DNA of 64,000 nucleotides from G016756615 sp035556195 (GTDB lineage: Bacteria > Pseudomonadota > Alphaproteobacteria > Rhizobiales > Rhizobiaceae): contig DATMFK010000017.1 of assembly GCA_035556195.1 (NCBI GenBank), positions 186,001-250,000 of the forward strand, in the 5' to 3' direction. Numbering within the stretch: the stretch's first letter is position 1; each line of letters starts with the position of its first letter. The notes under the pieces were generated by a model that was not told the origin of the DNA, did not search any database, and saw only the letters and a program-made list of their open reading frames with translations. The position numbers were made by a program, and so were the translations under genes. Below are positions 20,461-29,457 of this stretch, one piece after another.

Positions 20461-21267
20461 ATGACGGTTTTCGTTGCACGGCGGACATCGTCGGCTGCAG
20501 GCTGGTCGCGTCGGCTGGCGTGGTTTTCGGCGGTGCTCTTCGCGGTGTCCGGCGCGGGGCACCGATTCGGGTTGCTCGAGACTATTCCATTCGTCTGGAC
20601 GCTCGCTGTCATCGCCACGTTCGCCGTCGCCGCACTGGTGCTTGCCGGAGTGAGTTTCCCGCGGATCTGGAATTTCGGCGACCGTGGTGCGCGGAGTGCG
20701 GCGATCGGCGTAGCCGTTTCGTTAGTTGTGCTGTCGCCGTTCCTATTTGCGAGCTATTGCGTCCTCGCCTATCCGCAATTGCACGACATCTCGACAGATC
20801 AGTCCGACCCACCATTGCTGACTCTCGCCGCGCAGCAGCGGCGCCCGGGTATGAACGCAATTACGGGCATCGATGGCGAAGCCGCTGCCCTGCAGTTCGA
20901 ACACTATCCCGAGATCGTCGGCCGCCGTTACGATCTGCCGCTCGAACGGGCGGCGGACATCGTGAATGGACTCGTTGAAGCGCATCGCTGGAAGCCGGTT
21001 GCAGGTTCCGAAGCCGATGATCGGGGTTCCGCAATCATTACCAGGGAGTTCGTGGCACGCTCCCCGGTCCTGGGCTTTCCGGCGGACGTAGCGATCCGGC
21101 TGATCGAGGAGGACGGATCGACCTATGTCGATATGCGCTCCGCTTCCCGTTACGGCCGTCACGATCTTGGCGAGAACGCTCGGCGCATCGCTGGCTTTCT
21201 GGAGGAAATGGACGCGCAAGTCGCACTGCAGGCGGGTGTCGCGGCGCCGGACGCGCCGGAACAGTGA
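20461..21267 (+). CDS. DUF1499 membrane protein
   Basis: A 268-residue protein with three N-terminal hydrophobic segments (about residues 18-38, 43-63 and 79-101) and a C-terminal soluble DUF1499 domain (about 140-250) containing FPADVAIRLIEEDGSTYVDMRSASRYGRHD, here cut as FPADVAIRLIEEDG and VDMRSASRYGRHD, the most conserved block of the family. Its role is unknown; members occur across proteobacteria and plants. It follows the acyl-CoA synthetase after 114 bp and converges on the MBL-fold gene with 3 bp between stops. Confidence 0.84.
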   Translation: MTVFVARRTSSAAGWSRRLAWFSAVLFAVSGAGHRFGLLETIPFVWTLAVIATFAVAALVLAGVSFPRIWNFGDRGARSAAIGVAVSLVVLSPFLFASYCVLAYPQLHDISTDQSDPPLLTLAAQQRRPGMNAITGIDGEAAALQFEHYPEIVGRRYDLPLERAADIVNGLVEAHRWKPVAGSEADDRGSAIITREFVARSPVLGFPADVAIRLIEEDGSTYVDMRSASRYGRHDLGENARRIAGFLEEMDAQVALQAGVAAPDAPEQ

Positions 21268-21270
21268 GCT

Positions 21271-22182
21271 TCACTTCAACCGGTAAACGCTGTCGATCGC
21301 GGGGTCTCCTTCCACGGCTACGACATTGCGGCCGATCAGGTCCTCGATATGGGCCAGCACCGAAAGTCCGGCCGCCGCATACAGGCGCGGATCCGTGTCG
21401 CGGTAGATGGATTTGACCATGTCCTGAATCGTGCGGTCACCCGCGCTCAACCTCTCCAGGATCGCCCGCTCCCGCATCTTCCTGTGCGCCTTCAGCCCGC
21501 GCATGAATGCCTTCGGCGAAGTTACCGGCCCACCGTGACCGGGAAGGAAGAGGCGATCGTCGCGCGCCAGCAGCTTGTCCAGCGAAGCCATGTAGTCCGT
21601 CATCGCTCCATCGGGCGGCGCGACGATTGTCGTCGACCAGGCCATCACATGGTCTGCGGAGAAGAGGATGCCGCTTCCCTCGAGCGCGAAGGCGGTGTGA
21701 TTGGCTGCGTGTCCAGGCGTATGGACCGCACGCAGCGCCCAACCATCCCCATCCACGATGTCTCCATCGGCGAGCGCGACGTCTGGTTCGAAGTCGGTGT
21801 CGCCGCTGGCGTCGAGCCGGCTCGCTTCGCCGATACGGAGAGGCCTTGCCAAACGGTGCGGGCCTTGCGCAAGGACCTGCGCGCCCGTCTGCGCCTTGAG
21901 GCGAGCCGCGAGCGGCGAGTGATCGCGATGGGTATGGCTGACGAAGATATGGCTTATCGGCCGCCCGTTCGCCGCGCGCAAAATCGCGGCAAGATGCGCT
22001 TCGTCTTCTGGCCCTGGATCCACGACGGCAAGCGAACGCTCGCCCACAAGATACGTATTGGTGCCATGGAAGGTGAATGGGCTGGGATTCTCGACGGTAA
22101 GCCGAAAGACGCCGGGAGCAGCCTCGACAGGCCGGCCATAGGAAGGCTCGAATGTGGTATCGAATTCCAGAGCCAAAGCCAT
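21271..22182 (-). CDS. MBL-fold metallohydrolase, LACTB2/glyoxalase-II-like
   Basis: A 303-residue metallo-beta-lactamase-fold hydrolase. The metal motif SHTHRDHSPLA gives HxHxDH, and later ligands are in HTPGHAANHTAF, SADHVMAW and LPGHGGPV. The C-terminal helical domain (from about residue 225, KAHRKMRERAILERL) is the winged-helix-like BLACT_WH tail of LACTB2-type proteins. The open frame extends to 22350, but ATG 22182 gives the usual N-terminus MALALEFDTTFEP. It is divergent from bioY across 107 bp. The physiological substrate is unknown. Confidence 0.88.
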   Translation of the reverse strand: MALALEFDTTFEPSYGRPVEAAPGVFRLTVENPSPFTFHGTNTYLVGERSLAVVDPGPEDEAHLAAILRAANGRPISHIFVSHTHRDHSPLAARLKAQTGAQVLAQGPHRLARPLRIGEASRLDASGDTDFEPDVALADGDIVDGDGWALRAVHTPGHAANHTAFALEGSGILFSADHVMAWSTTIVAPPDGAMTDYMASLDKLLARDDRLFLPGHGGPVTSPKAFMRGLKAHRKMRERAILERLSAGDRTIQDMVKSIYRDTDPRLYAAAGLSVLAHIEDLIGRNVVAVEGDPAIDSVYRLK

Positions 22183-22289
22183 GCTCCTGTTTGTGTGGAC
22201 TTTCGCGGCGGGATCGTTGCCGCTTAGCATGGAAGCCAATATACCGGAACCCGGTCGCCGAGTCCGGTTCCCGCCTGTCGAGGGTTTGC

Positions 22290-22874
22290 ATGGCCATAAC
22301 CGAAGTTTCCCGCCCCCTGATCTCGCTCGCCCTGCCTCAGGATCGGACAAGTCGACGCTTGATGCAGGTTGCGGCAGTGCTCGCGGGCACGGCCTTGCTC
22401 GCTTTGGCGGCGAGAGTCACCGTGCCTTTCTGGCCGGTGCCGATGACGTTGCAGGTCCTCGCCGTCTTCCTGATCGGAGCGGCCTATGGTCGTGATCTCG
22501 CGCTGGCAACCCTTCTTCTTTATTTGGCCCAGGGAGCTGCCGGTTTGCCGGTCTTTGCTTTGGGGGCAGGGCCGGGCTACATGGCCGGTCCCACCGGCGG
22601 TTATCTCATCGGCTTTGTGGTCGCCGCGGGCATTGCAGGCCGTGCTGCCGACCGCGGTCTGGATCGTGAGCCATTCCGGCTCTTTCTGGCCATGCTCGCC
22701 GGCGAGGCCGCCATTCTGGGGCTTGGTGCGATGTGGCTGGCCTGGCTATTCGGTGTGCAAAAAGCGATTTCCTGGGGCATCGGTCCGTTCATCGTGACGG
22801 ACCTTGTCAAAGTCGCCTTGGCGGCAGCAATCGTGCCGGCTGCCTGGAGCATCGTCGCGCGCCTTCGTCGTTGA
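22290..22874 (+). CDS. bioY: Biotin ECF transporter S component
   Basis: A 194-residue integral membrane biotin-binding subunit with about six hydrophobic segments. Family marks are RVTVPFWPVPMTLQVLAVFLIGAAYG (VPMTLQ loop, cut as VPFWPVPMTLQVLAVF) and AGPTGGYLIGF, both diagnostic of BioY. No bioM or bioN energising genes are adjacent, so it either works alone at low rate or uses ATPases encoded elsewhere. The ATG at 22290 follows GAGGG by seven bases. No clear BioR box (TTATMKATAA) was found upstream. Confidence 0.93.
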   Translation: MAITEVSRPLISLALPQDRTSRRLMQVAAVLAGTALLALAARVTVPFWPVPMTLQVLAVFLIGAAYGRDLALATLLLYLAQGAAGLPVFALGAGPGYMAGPTGGYLIGFVVAAGIAGRAADRGLDREPFRLFLAMLAGEAAILGLGAMWLAWLFGVQKAISWGIGPFIVTDLVKVALAAAIVPAAWSIVARLRR

Positions 22875-23095
22875 GGTCCTCCTGGTGAACAAGCGGCAGC
22901 GGCAGCCGGGGCGGCCACCGTCTCGGTAGAAATTTCAGGATGCAACAATTCGTCACTTGCCTTGCCGGCCAAAAGGCAAAAACGCCGCTGGCAAAAGACG
23001 CATTCGCAGTCTATCCCAGCTTACCTCCGGCAACCGGGGCGCGCGCCGTTCTGGCGCAGGATTTTGCCGGGTGAAATTCTGGAAGCTGTTCAAGC

Positions 23096-24232
23096 ATGAA
23101 GACACCGATACCATTCATCGACCTCGCGGCTCAGCAGGCCCGAATTCGTGATCGCGTCGAGGCGGCGATGCGCCGGACGCTGGACCACGGCGCCTATATC
23201 ATGGGGCCGGAACTCGGCGAGTTGGAAGCCAAGCTCGCGGAATTCTGCGGCGCCCGCCATGCAATCGGCTGCTCGAATGGCACGGACGCCATCACGCTGG
23301 TTTTGATGGCCAAGAATGTGGGGCAGGGGCAGGCAGTGTTCTGTCCGTCCTTCACCTTCGCCGCCACGGCCGAGGTTGTCGCCTTCCTCGGAGCAACGCC
23401 GTTTTTCGTCGACATCGAGCCGGAAACCTACAACATGGATCCGGCAAGCCTGAAGGCGGCCATCGGCGAGGCCAAGGAGGCCGGCCTTAAGCCCGTGGGC
23501 GTGATTTCGGTCGATCTTTTCGGCTTGCCGGCAGATTACGACACGATCGAGCCGGTCGTCCGGGAAAATGGACTTTGGCTTCTCAGCGACTCGGCCCAGG
23601 GCTTTGGCGGTATCTACCGGGATCGCAAGGTCGGCACCATTGGCATCGCAACCACGACGAGCTTCTTTCCCGCCAAGCCGCTTGGATGTTATGGGGATGG
23701 CGGCGCGGTCTTCACGGACGATGACGATTTGGCGGCGCTCATCCGTTCATTGCTCTTTCACGGCAAGGGCGACGACCGCTACGACAACGTGCGGATCGGC
23801 ATGAATGGACGCCTCGACAGTTTCCAGGCGGGAATTCTCCTCGAAAAGCTCGCGATATTCCCCGGTGAGATCGAAGAGCGAAACCGGATCGCCGCACGTT
23901 ACAATCAAGGGTTCGAGAACCTTCTCGTCACGCCGCATGTTCCGGATGGCTCGGTATCGGTGTGGGCGCAGTACACTGTTCGTGCGCCCGGCAAGGATCG
24001 CAACGCAATCGTCACGGCTTTGAAGGAAAAGGGCGTGCCGACGGCAATCTACTATCCGAAGCCGTTGCACCAGCAGACAGCCTACAAAGATTTTCCTGTT
24101 GCCGCTTCCGGCCTGCCGGTCAGCGAGCGGGTGGCGCAGGAGGTTTTCAGCCTTCCCATGCACGCGTATCTCGACGAGGAAACGCAGGATTTCATCATCG
24201 ACTCCGTGCGTTCAGTACTGCAAGAAGTTTGA
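23096..24232 (+). CDS. DegT/DnrJ/EryC1/StrS sugar aminotransferase
   Basis: A 378-residue PLP enzyme that aminates a nucleotide-linked keto sugar. It has the N-terminal substrate loop PFIDLAAQQ, the PLP stacking region PSFTFAATAEVV, the DSAQGFGG aspartate region and the Schiff-base lysine in TTTSFFPAKPLGCYGDGG. Overall it resembles the WbpE/WlbC branch, which acts on UDP-sugar 3-keto acids. The CapD/WbpM-like dehydratase downstream (281 bp away) supports a role in an amino-sugar for surface polysaccharide. The exact sugar is not determined. Confidence 0.9.
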   Translation: MKTPIPFIDLAAQQARIRDRVEAAMRRTLDHGAYIMGPELGELEAKLAEFCGARHAIGCSNGTDAITLVLMAKNVGQGQAVFCPSFTFAATAEVVAFLGATPFFVDIEPETYNMDPASLKAAIGEAKEAGLKPVGVISVDLFGLPADYDTIEPVVRENGLWLLSDSAQGFGGIYRDRKVGTIGIATTTSFFPAKPLGCYGDGGAVFTDDDDLAALIRSLLFHGKGDDRYDNVRIGMNGRLDSFQAGILLEKLAIFPGEIEERNRIAARYNQGFENLLVTPHVPDGSVSVWAQYTVRAPGKDRNAIVTALKEKGVPTAIYYPKPLHQQTAYKDFPVAASGLPVSERVAQEVFSLPMHAYLDEETQDFIIDSVRSVLQEV

Positions 24233-24512
24233 GCATAGGATATCGGCCTGCCGGTTGCTGTGGTCTGTGCCCCGGCCGGCAGCGATGGTGCTGAGGCTAT
24301 GTCGTGCCCGCCCGCTTGCATATGGCCGTTGCGTCGGAGGGTTGGTTCGGCCGGCATTTGCGTTGATTTGCCTAGGCTTTCGCGCCATAAGAACGCGTCG
24401 ATCCGCGTGGACGAATGTTGCGGCTTAGGGGAAACACGCGCGAGCGCCAATGTTTTTGTCTCAAACCGTAGAATCAATTTAAGCTGGCCAAATTATCGAG
24501 AGCCTGAACCTC

Positions 24513-26378
24513 TTGCTGAATAGATTTTCTGCTTGGCTCATCTCGATGCCGCGCACGCGCAAGCGTGTATTGCTCGGCATATTCGACTTTTTCATCCTAT
24601 TCGCAGCCCTCTGGCTAAGTTACGCAATCCGGCTTGGCGAGGCTTTCAGGCCAGGCCTTCAGCAGTTGGGGCTGCTCGTCGCCGCGCCGGTAATCGCGCT
24701 GCCATTCCTTTACCAGCTCGGTTTCTACCGGGTCGTCGTGCGTTATCTGACGGAGACAACCGTCTGGACGATCATGAAGGCGCTGGCGCTCTCGATCCCG
24801 CTCTGGTTGGCCATCGTCTATATGACAGAGATCCGGGGCATCGAGGGTGTGCCCCGTACGATCCCAATCATCTATTTCATCATCGGAACCGCGATGTTGT
24901 CCGCGAGCCGGCTACTCGCAAAACGTCTGCTCGGTGCCGCTGTGGAAGATGTCGTCAACCAGAAGCGCATCCTGATCTATGGTGCCGGGCCGGTCGGGCG
25001 GCAACTGGCGGCGGCGCTCAAGCTTGATCCGCGTAATATTCCGCTCGGCTTCCTCGACGACGATCCTGCGCTTCATGGAGCCGAGGTCGGTGGTTTGCGC
25101 GTCCACAGTCCCGAAAAGATTGCGAAACTGGCCGATTCGCTCGACATTCAGGAGATCATCGTCTGCTCCGACGCGGTCGACAGCACCGCCAAGTCGGCGA
25201 TCTTTCGCCAGCTTGCCAAGACCCCGGTCCGGCTGAGTTTTCTTCCTTCCGTGGCGAGCGGTTTCGGCGGCGATCTGGTTTCCCGGGTTCGAGACATCGG
25301 CATCGGCGACCTGCTGGGCCGGCCAATGGTGCCGCCGGATTCGGCGATCCTCAGCGCGCCCATCGCCGGCAAGACCGTTCTGGTCACCGGTGCAGGCGGC
25401 TCGATCGGATCGGAACTCTGCCGTCAGATCGTGACGCTGAAGCCGAAGGCGTTGATCCTGTTCGAGCTCGATGAGTTCGCTTTGTACGAAATCGAGCGGG
25501 CCTTGCGTCCCACGGCTTGCGGAAATCTGATCCCGGTCCTTGGTTCGGTCATTGACGAACAGGTGGTGCAACGCGTCTTCGATGAACACGTGATCGACAC
25601 GGTGTTCCACGCGGCTGCCTACAAGCATGTGCCGATGGTCGAACTCAATCCGATCGCCGGCATCTCGAACAATGTCTTCGGCACCTGGACCGTCGCGAAG
25701 GCCGCTTATGATGCGGGCGTGGAGTATTTTGTACTGATCTCGACGGACAAGGCCGTCCGGCCGACCAACGTGATGGGAGCGACCAAACGCTGGGCGGAGA
25801 TCATCGTGCGCAGCTTCGCCGCGCGGAACGCGGCTGGTAACGGCAAGCGCCGGTTCTGTTCGGTTCGTTTCGGCAATGTGATCGGCTCCCAGGGCTCGGT
25901 CGTACCATTGTTCAAGGAGCAGATCGAGAAGGGGGGGCCGCTCACCGTCACCGACGAGAAGATGACACGCTACTTCATGTCGGTGAACGAGGCGGCCGAG
26001 CTGATCATCCAGGCGGCAAGCCTGTCCCAGAAGGGGGAGATCTTCCTGCTCGACATGGGCACGCCGGTGCGCATCTACGATCTTGCCGAAAACATGATCC
26101 GTCTCGCGGGCCTGTCGGTGAAGGACAAGGACAATCCGAATGGCGACATCGAGATCGAGATCGTCGGCTCCCGTCCGGGCGAAAAGCTCTTTGAAGAGCT
26201 GTTCTACGACCCGGAGAGCGTCGAGAAGACCATCCATCCGAAAATCATGTACGGAAAGAGGCAGCCGCTGGAGACGGCCCGCATTCGCGAGGCCCTGGAC
26301 GAGTTGGAGGCTGCCTTGCGGAAGGGGGACGCACAGGCGGCGCGTGACACGTTGTTTTCTTTCATAAAAGAAGACTGA
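24513..26378 (+). CDS. CapD/WbpM-like nucleotide-sugar 4,6-dehydratase
   Basis: A 621-residue inner-membrane protein: four hydrophobic segments in the first 130 residues, a first Rossmann domain (ILIYGAGPVGRQLA, about 155-168), then an extended SDR catalytic domain starting VLVTGAGGSIGSEL near 290. The active site has Met421 in place of the SDR tyrosine followed by Lys425 (NVMGATK), the hallmark of the WbpM/PglF 4,6-dehydratases that make UDP-4-keto-6-deoxy-HexNAc. The TTG at 24513 is used because it gives the family's short leading segment; ATG 24546 is the alternative. Confidence 0.9.
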   Translation: MLNRFSAWLISMPRTRKRVLLGIFDFFILFAALWLSYAIRLGEAFRPGLQQLGLLVAAPVIALPFLYQLGFYRVVVRYLTETTVWTIMKALALSIPLWLAIVYMTEIRGIEGVPRTIPIIYFIIGTAMLSASRLLAKRLLGAAVEDVVNQKRILIYGAGPVGRQLAAALKLDPRNIPLGFLDDDPALHGAEVGGLRVHSPEKIAKLADSLDIQEIIVCSDAVDSTAKSAIFRQLAKTPVRLSFLPSVASGFGGDLVSRVRDIGIGDLLGRPMVPPDSAILSAPIAGKTVLVTGAGGSIGSELCRQIVTLKPKALILFELDEFALYEIERALRPTACGNLIPVLGSVIDEQVVQRVFDEHVIDTVFHAAAYKHVPMVELNPIAGISNNVFGTWTVAKAAYDAGVEYFVLISTDKAVRPTNVMGATKRWAEIIVRSFAARNAAGNGKRRFCSVRFGNVIGSQGSVVPLFKEQIEKGGPLTVTDEKMTRYFMSVNEAAELIIQAASLSQKGEIFLLDMGTPVRIYDLAENMIRLAGLSVKDKDNPNGDIEIEIVGSRPGEKLFEELFYDPESVEKTIHPKIMYGKRQPLETARIREALDELEAALRKGDAQAARDTLFSFIKED

Positions 26379-26441
26379 CGACAGGCCACCGGAACCCGCG
26401 GAACTTCCCCAGGATTTGCAAGGGCGAACCATGTCAGGTCA

Positions 26442-26470
26442 TTGTCTTGCCCGGATGCAATGTGTATAGA
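26442..26470 (+). promoter_or_regulatory. Predicted promoter of tRNA-Gln
   Basis: TTGTCT and TATAGA separated by 17 bases, 43 bases before the mature tRNA 5' end and after the end of the dehydratase gene. Sequence and spacing fit a housekeeping sigma-70 promoter. Confidence 0.55.
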
Positions 26471-26512
26471 CGCTGCGCCGGTGCAGCATCCGTCCTGGAA
26501 GCCGGTCAATAT

Positions 26513-26587
26513 TGGGGCGTAGCCAAGCGGTAAGGCAGCGGTTTTTGGTACCGCCATTCCCAGGTTCGAATCCTGGCGCCCCAGCCA
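26513..26587 (+). tRNA. tRNA-Gln (anticodon TTG)
   Basis: A 75-base cloverleaf. The acceptor arms TGGGGCG and CGCCCCA pair over seven bases, followed by discriminator G and an encoded CCA. The anticodon stem GCGGT/ACCGC encloses TTTTGGT with anticodon TTG, reading CAA. The T arm contains GGTTCGAATCC. It stands alone, with its own promoter, between the dehydratase gene and the SMP-30 gene. tRNA 3' ends are common integration sites, but no duplicated 3' half was seen downstream. Confidence 0.97.
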
Positions 26588-26642
26588 TCATTCCCAAAAG
26601 ATCACGCAATCATTATGGAGCGATCCGCCTTGTTGGACGCCG

Positions 26643-27560
26643 CTATGGCCTCTGTGCGCCGGTCGCCGCGACGAACACCGAGAAAAGCCGGTCGGTCGCG
26701 GTGATGAACAGGCGGTTCCTGCGTGCTCCGCCGAAGGTCAGGTTGGCCACCATGGTGGGTAGCTTGATCTTGCCCAGTGCTTCGCCCGACGGCCCGAAGC
26801 AGATCACGCCGTCCCGAGCGCTCGTCCACAGATTGCCCTCCGTATCGAAGCGGAAACCGTCGGGAACGCCGGGCGAAACTTCGCAGAATACCTCGCCGCC
26901 TCTGAGGCTGTTATCGTCGCCGACATTGAACCGGCGGATATGATGCGGCCCGTCGGGGTCGTGGCTCGCGCCGGAATCCGCGACATAGAGCTGGCTCTCG
27001 TCGGGCGAGAAGGCAAGACCGTTCGGCTTCACGAAATCGCTTGTGACCCGGATCACCTCGCCTGTGCGGGGGTCGACCCGGTAGACGTGGCAGCCGTCCT
27101 GCTCGGGATCGGCCTTGTAGCCTTCATAGTCGCTCATGATGCCGTAGGTGGGGTCGGTGAACCAGATCGTGCCATCCGACTTCACCACCACGTCATTGGG
27201 CGAGTTCAACCTCTTGCCGTCATAGTGGCTGGCGATGACCGTGATCGAGCCGTCGGGTTCGGTGCGCGTGACCCGCCGCCCGCCGTGCTCGCAGGAAACG
27301 AGGCGTCCCTCGCGGTCGCGCGTGTTGCCGTTGGAATAGTTGGAGTCGGCGCGGAAGACGCTCACCCCCAGATTCGGCATCCAGCGGAGCATCCGGTTGT
27401 TGGGGATGTCGCTCCAGACCAGATAACCGCCGTCGGCGAACCAGACCGGCCCCTCCGCCCAGCGGCAACCGTCATAGAGCATCTCGACTTTTGCCGTGGG
27501 TACGGTCAATTCGCGAAACTTCCTGTCGAAATATTCGTAGTCGTCGCTTACGAGGCTCAT
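26643..27560 (-). CDS. SMP-30/gluconolactonase-family lactonase
   Basis: A 305-residue six-bladed propeller enzyme predicted to hydrolyse a sugar lactone to the aldonic acid. The metal ligands of the family are present: Glu36 in RWAEGPVWF, Asn122 in LNSPNDVVV, Asn180 in VKPNGLAFSPDE and Asp195 in YVADSG. It is the last gene of the leftward unit with UxaA, a sugar-acid importer and itself, 14 bp after the second permease. That context suggests it opens an imported or internally made lactone. The ATG at 27560 follows GGGAGG; the upstream open frame belongs to the permease shadow. Confidence 0.9.
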   Translation of the reverse strand: MSLVSDDYEYFDRKFRELTVPTAKVEMLYDGCRWAEGPVWFADGGYLVWSDIPNNRMLRWMPNLGVSVFRADSNYSNGNTRDREGRLVSCEHGGRRVTRTEPDGSITVIASHYDGKRLNSPNDVVVKSDGTIWFTDPTYGIMSDYEGYKADPEQDGCHVYRVDPRTGEVIRVTSDFVKPNGLAFSPDESQLYVADSGASHDPDGPHHIRRFNVGDDNSLRGGEVFCEVSPGVPDGFRFDTEGNLWTSARDGVICFGPSGEALGKIKLPTMVANLTFGGARRNRLFITATDRLFSVFVAATGAQRP

Positions 27561-27574
27561 TCTTCCCTCCCAGA

Positions 27575-28522
27575 CTAAGACTTTGCTCGTTTGCCGCCGG
27601 CGAGCGTTATGACGCCGATGATGATCAGGCCTGTCAGCACGAGCCGGACCCCGGCACCGAAGCCGAATGTGTTGAGCATCGTGACCAGCAGGAAGAGCAG
27701 CATGGCCGCCCCCCAGAGGCCGGGCAGATTGGCGAAGCCGCCCGCGACGGAAGTCCCGCCGATCACCACGACCGCGATCGAGGCCAGCAGATATTCCGTG
27801 CCCATATTGAGCGCCGCGCCGCCGGAGAAACCTGAGAGCAGGTAGCCGTTCAGCCCGGCGAAGGCCCCGCACAGCACGTAGGTGGCGAAGCGGGTGAGGT
27901 CGACGGGAAGGCCGGCGAGCCGCGCGGCACGCGCATTCTGCCCGACGGCGGTGACGGTGCGCCCGTAAATCGTGCGGTGGAGAACAACGCTCATGATCAC
28001 CGTGACGACCACCATCACGAGCGCAAGCACGGGAATGCCGGCGACGACGGCCGTGGTGAAGTCGGCAAGCAGGGGCGGCGGCTTGATCCTGATGCCGCGG
28101 CTATAGGAGATGGCCGCGGACAGGACGATGAAGCTCGACGACAGCGTGGCGATGATCGGCGGAATCCTGAGCAGCCGAATCAAGGCATAATTGAATATGC
28201 CGACCGCAATGCCGCAGGAAAGCGCAGCGAGCAGCCCGACGAAGATCATGGAATCCTGCGTATCCATGATCTTCATGGATACCGCGCCGGCGAGCGTCAT
28301 TGTGGCTGGGATCGACAGGTCGACATTTCCCGGTCCGAGCGTGATCACATACATCTGGCCGATCGCGACGATAACCGAAAAGGTGGCGAAGGAGAGCGCC
28401 GCTGTGAGCACTTCGCCGCCGCCTCGGCCGCCGGTGAAGGTGATCGTGGCGAGCCAGACGGCGAACGCGCCAACATAGGCCCAGAGCCAGGGCTTGGCGG
28501 CGAGGCGTTGAACCGCGGTCAT
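27575..28522 (-). CDS. Sugar ABC transporter permease (RbsC type), second
   Basis: A 315-residue membrane subunit of a CUT2/ribose-type importer with about nine hydrophobic segments. The family marker GLAAL-like motif region is VVVIGGTSVAGGFANLPG near residue 245, matching VLGGTSxxGG of RbsC. It overlaps the preceding permease by four bases (ATGA), so the two are translated together. Two different permeases per system, as in YtfT/YjfF or LsrCD, imply a heterodimeric pore. Substrate is inferred only from the neighbours (sugar acid or lactone). Confidence 0.9.
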   Translation of the reverse strand: MTAVQRLAAKPWLWAYVGAFAVWLATITFTGGRGGGEVLTAALSFATFSVIVAIGQMYVITLGPGNVDLSIPATMTLAGAVSMKIMDTQDSMIFVGLLAALSCGIAVGIFNYALIRLLRIPPIIATLSSSFIVLSAAISYSRGIRIKPPPLLADFTTAVVAGIPVLALVMVVVTVIMSVVLHRTIYGRTVTAVGQNARAARLAGLPVDLTRFATYVLCGAFAGLNGYLLSGFSGGAALNMGTEYLLASIAVVVIGGTSVAGGFANLPGLWGAAMLLFLLVTMLNTFGFGAGVRLVLTGLIIIGVITLAGGKRAKS

Positions 28523-29457
28523 GCGGCGCGCGCCTCGGTCCGGTTGATGATGACGCGCAACGCCAGCACGATGATCAGGATGAGCCCTTGCGCGCCGATC
28601 TGCCAATCGGGATCGAGACGCAGGAACGAGAGGAACGAGCTTGCCAGCGTCAGGGTCATGGCCCCGATCACCGCGCCAATTGGCGAGATGCGGCCGCCGG
28701 TGAATTCTCCGCCGCCCAAAATCACGCCCGCGATCGACAGCAAGGTATAGCGCAGCGCGATATTCGCGTCGCCGGATGTGGTGAGCCCGACAAGAGCGAG
28801 CCCTGCCAGGGTGCCGAACAGTCCAGCCAGCGCGAACATGGCGATCTTGGCACGAAGAAGGGACCAGCCGGCGCGCTCGACCGATTTCGGATTGCCGCCG
28901 ACCCCGCGCAGCACTGCGCCGTAGGCTGTCCGCATCAGACCGAAATGCACGGCCGCCGCGAGGATCGCGGACGCCCAGATCGTGAAGGGCAGCAGCGGCG
29001 TCTTCAGCGTCATCAGGGTTCGCAGCCAGTCGGGCGCCTTTCCGCCAGGCGTCGGCAGTAGGAGGATCGCCAGCCCCAGCCAGACGAAAGACATGCCGAG
29101 CGTCACCACAATGGAGGGCAGTTCCCTGAGATGAACGAGGGCGCCGATGACGGCATAGGCAAGAATGCCGCCGGCAAGCGCGGCGACCCCGAGCGGGGGC
29201 GCGTCGCGTAGCCAGGTCGCGCCGACACAGGCAACGAAGCCCACATAGGAGCCGATCGACAGATCGAGTTCGTTGACCGCGATCACGAACATCTGGGCGA
29301 TCGTGGCGAGGGCGATCGGCAGAGCGAGGTTCAGGAGAAGGTTGAGCCCGACATAACTCATGGCGCGCGGCTGCATGTAGAAGACAGCCAGAAGCAGGAC
29401 GGCGAGCGAAATGGCCGGGAGGACGAGGCGGATGTGGCGTGCGACGGCGTCCGGCAT
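28519..29457 (-). CDS. Sugar ABC transporter permease (RbsC type), first
   Basis: A 312-residue membrane subunit with about nine hydrophobic segments. VNELDLSIGSYVGF corresponds to the GIDLSVG motif of RbsC-type permeases, and ILGGGEFTGGRISP to the VLGGxxxxGG coupling region. Its start codon shares one base with the stop of the ATPase gene (TGATG), and its end overlaps the next permease by four bases. It probably pairs with that permease rather than forming a homodimer. Confidence 0.9.
   Translation of the reverse strand: MPDAVARHIRLVLPAISLAVLLLAVFYMQPRAMSYVGLNLLLNLALPIALATIAQMFVIAVNELDLSIGSYVGFVACVGATWLRDAPPLGVAALAGGILAYAVIGALVHLRELPSIVVTLGMSFVWLGLAILLLPTPGGKAPDWLRTLMTLKTPLLPFTIWASAILAAAVHFGLMRTAYGAVLRGVGGNPKSVERAGWSLLRAKIAMFALAGLFGTLAGLALVGLTTSGDANIALRYTLLSIAGVILGGGEFTGGRISPIGAVIGAMTLTLASSFLSFLRLDPDWQIGAQGLILIIVLALRVIINRTEARAA

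Noticed and set aside
26513..26587. tRNA-Gln as an integration site for the accessory block
   Set aside because: The block begins 14 kb away, no integrase gene is present and no copy of the tRNA 3' end was found beside it.
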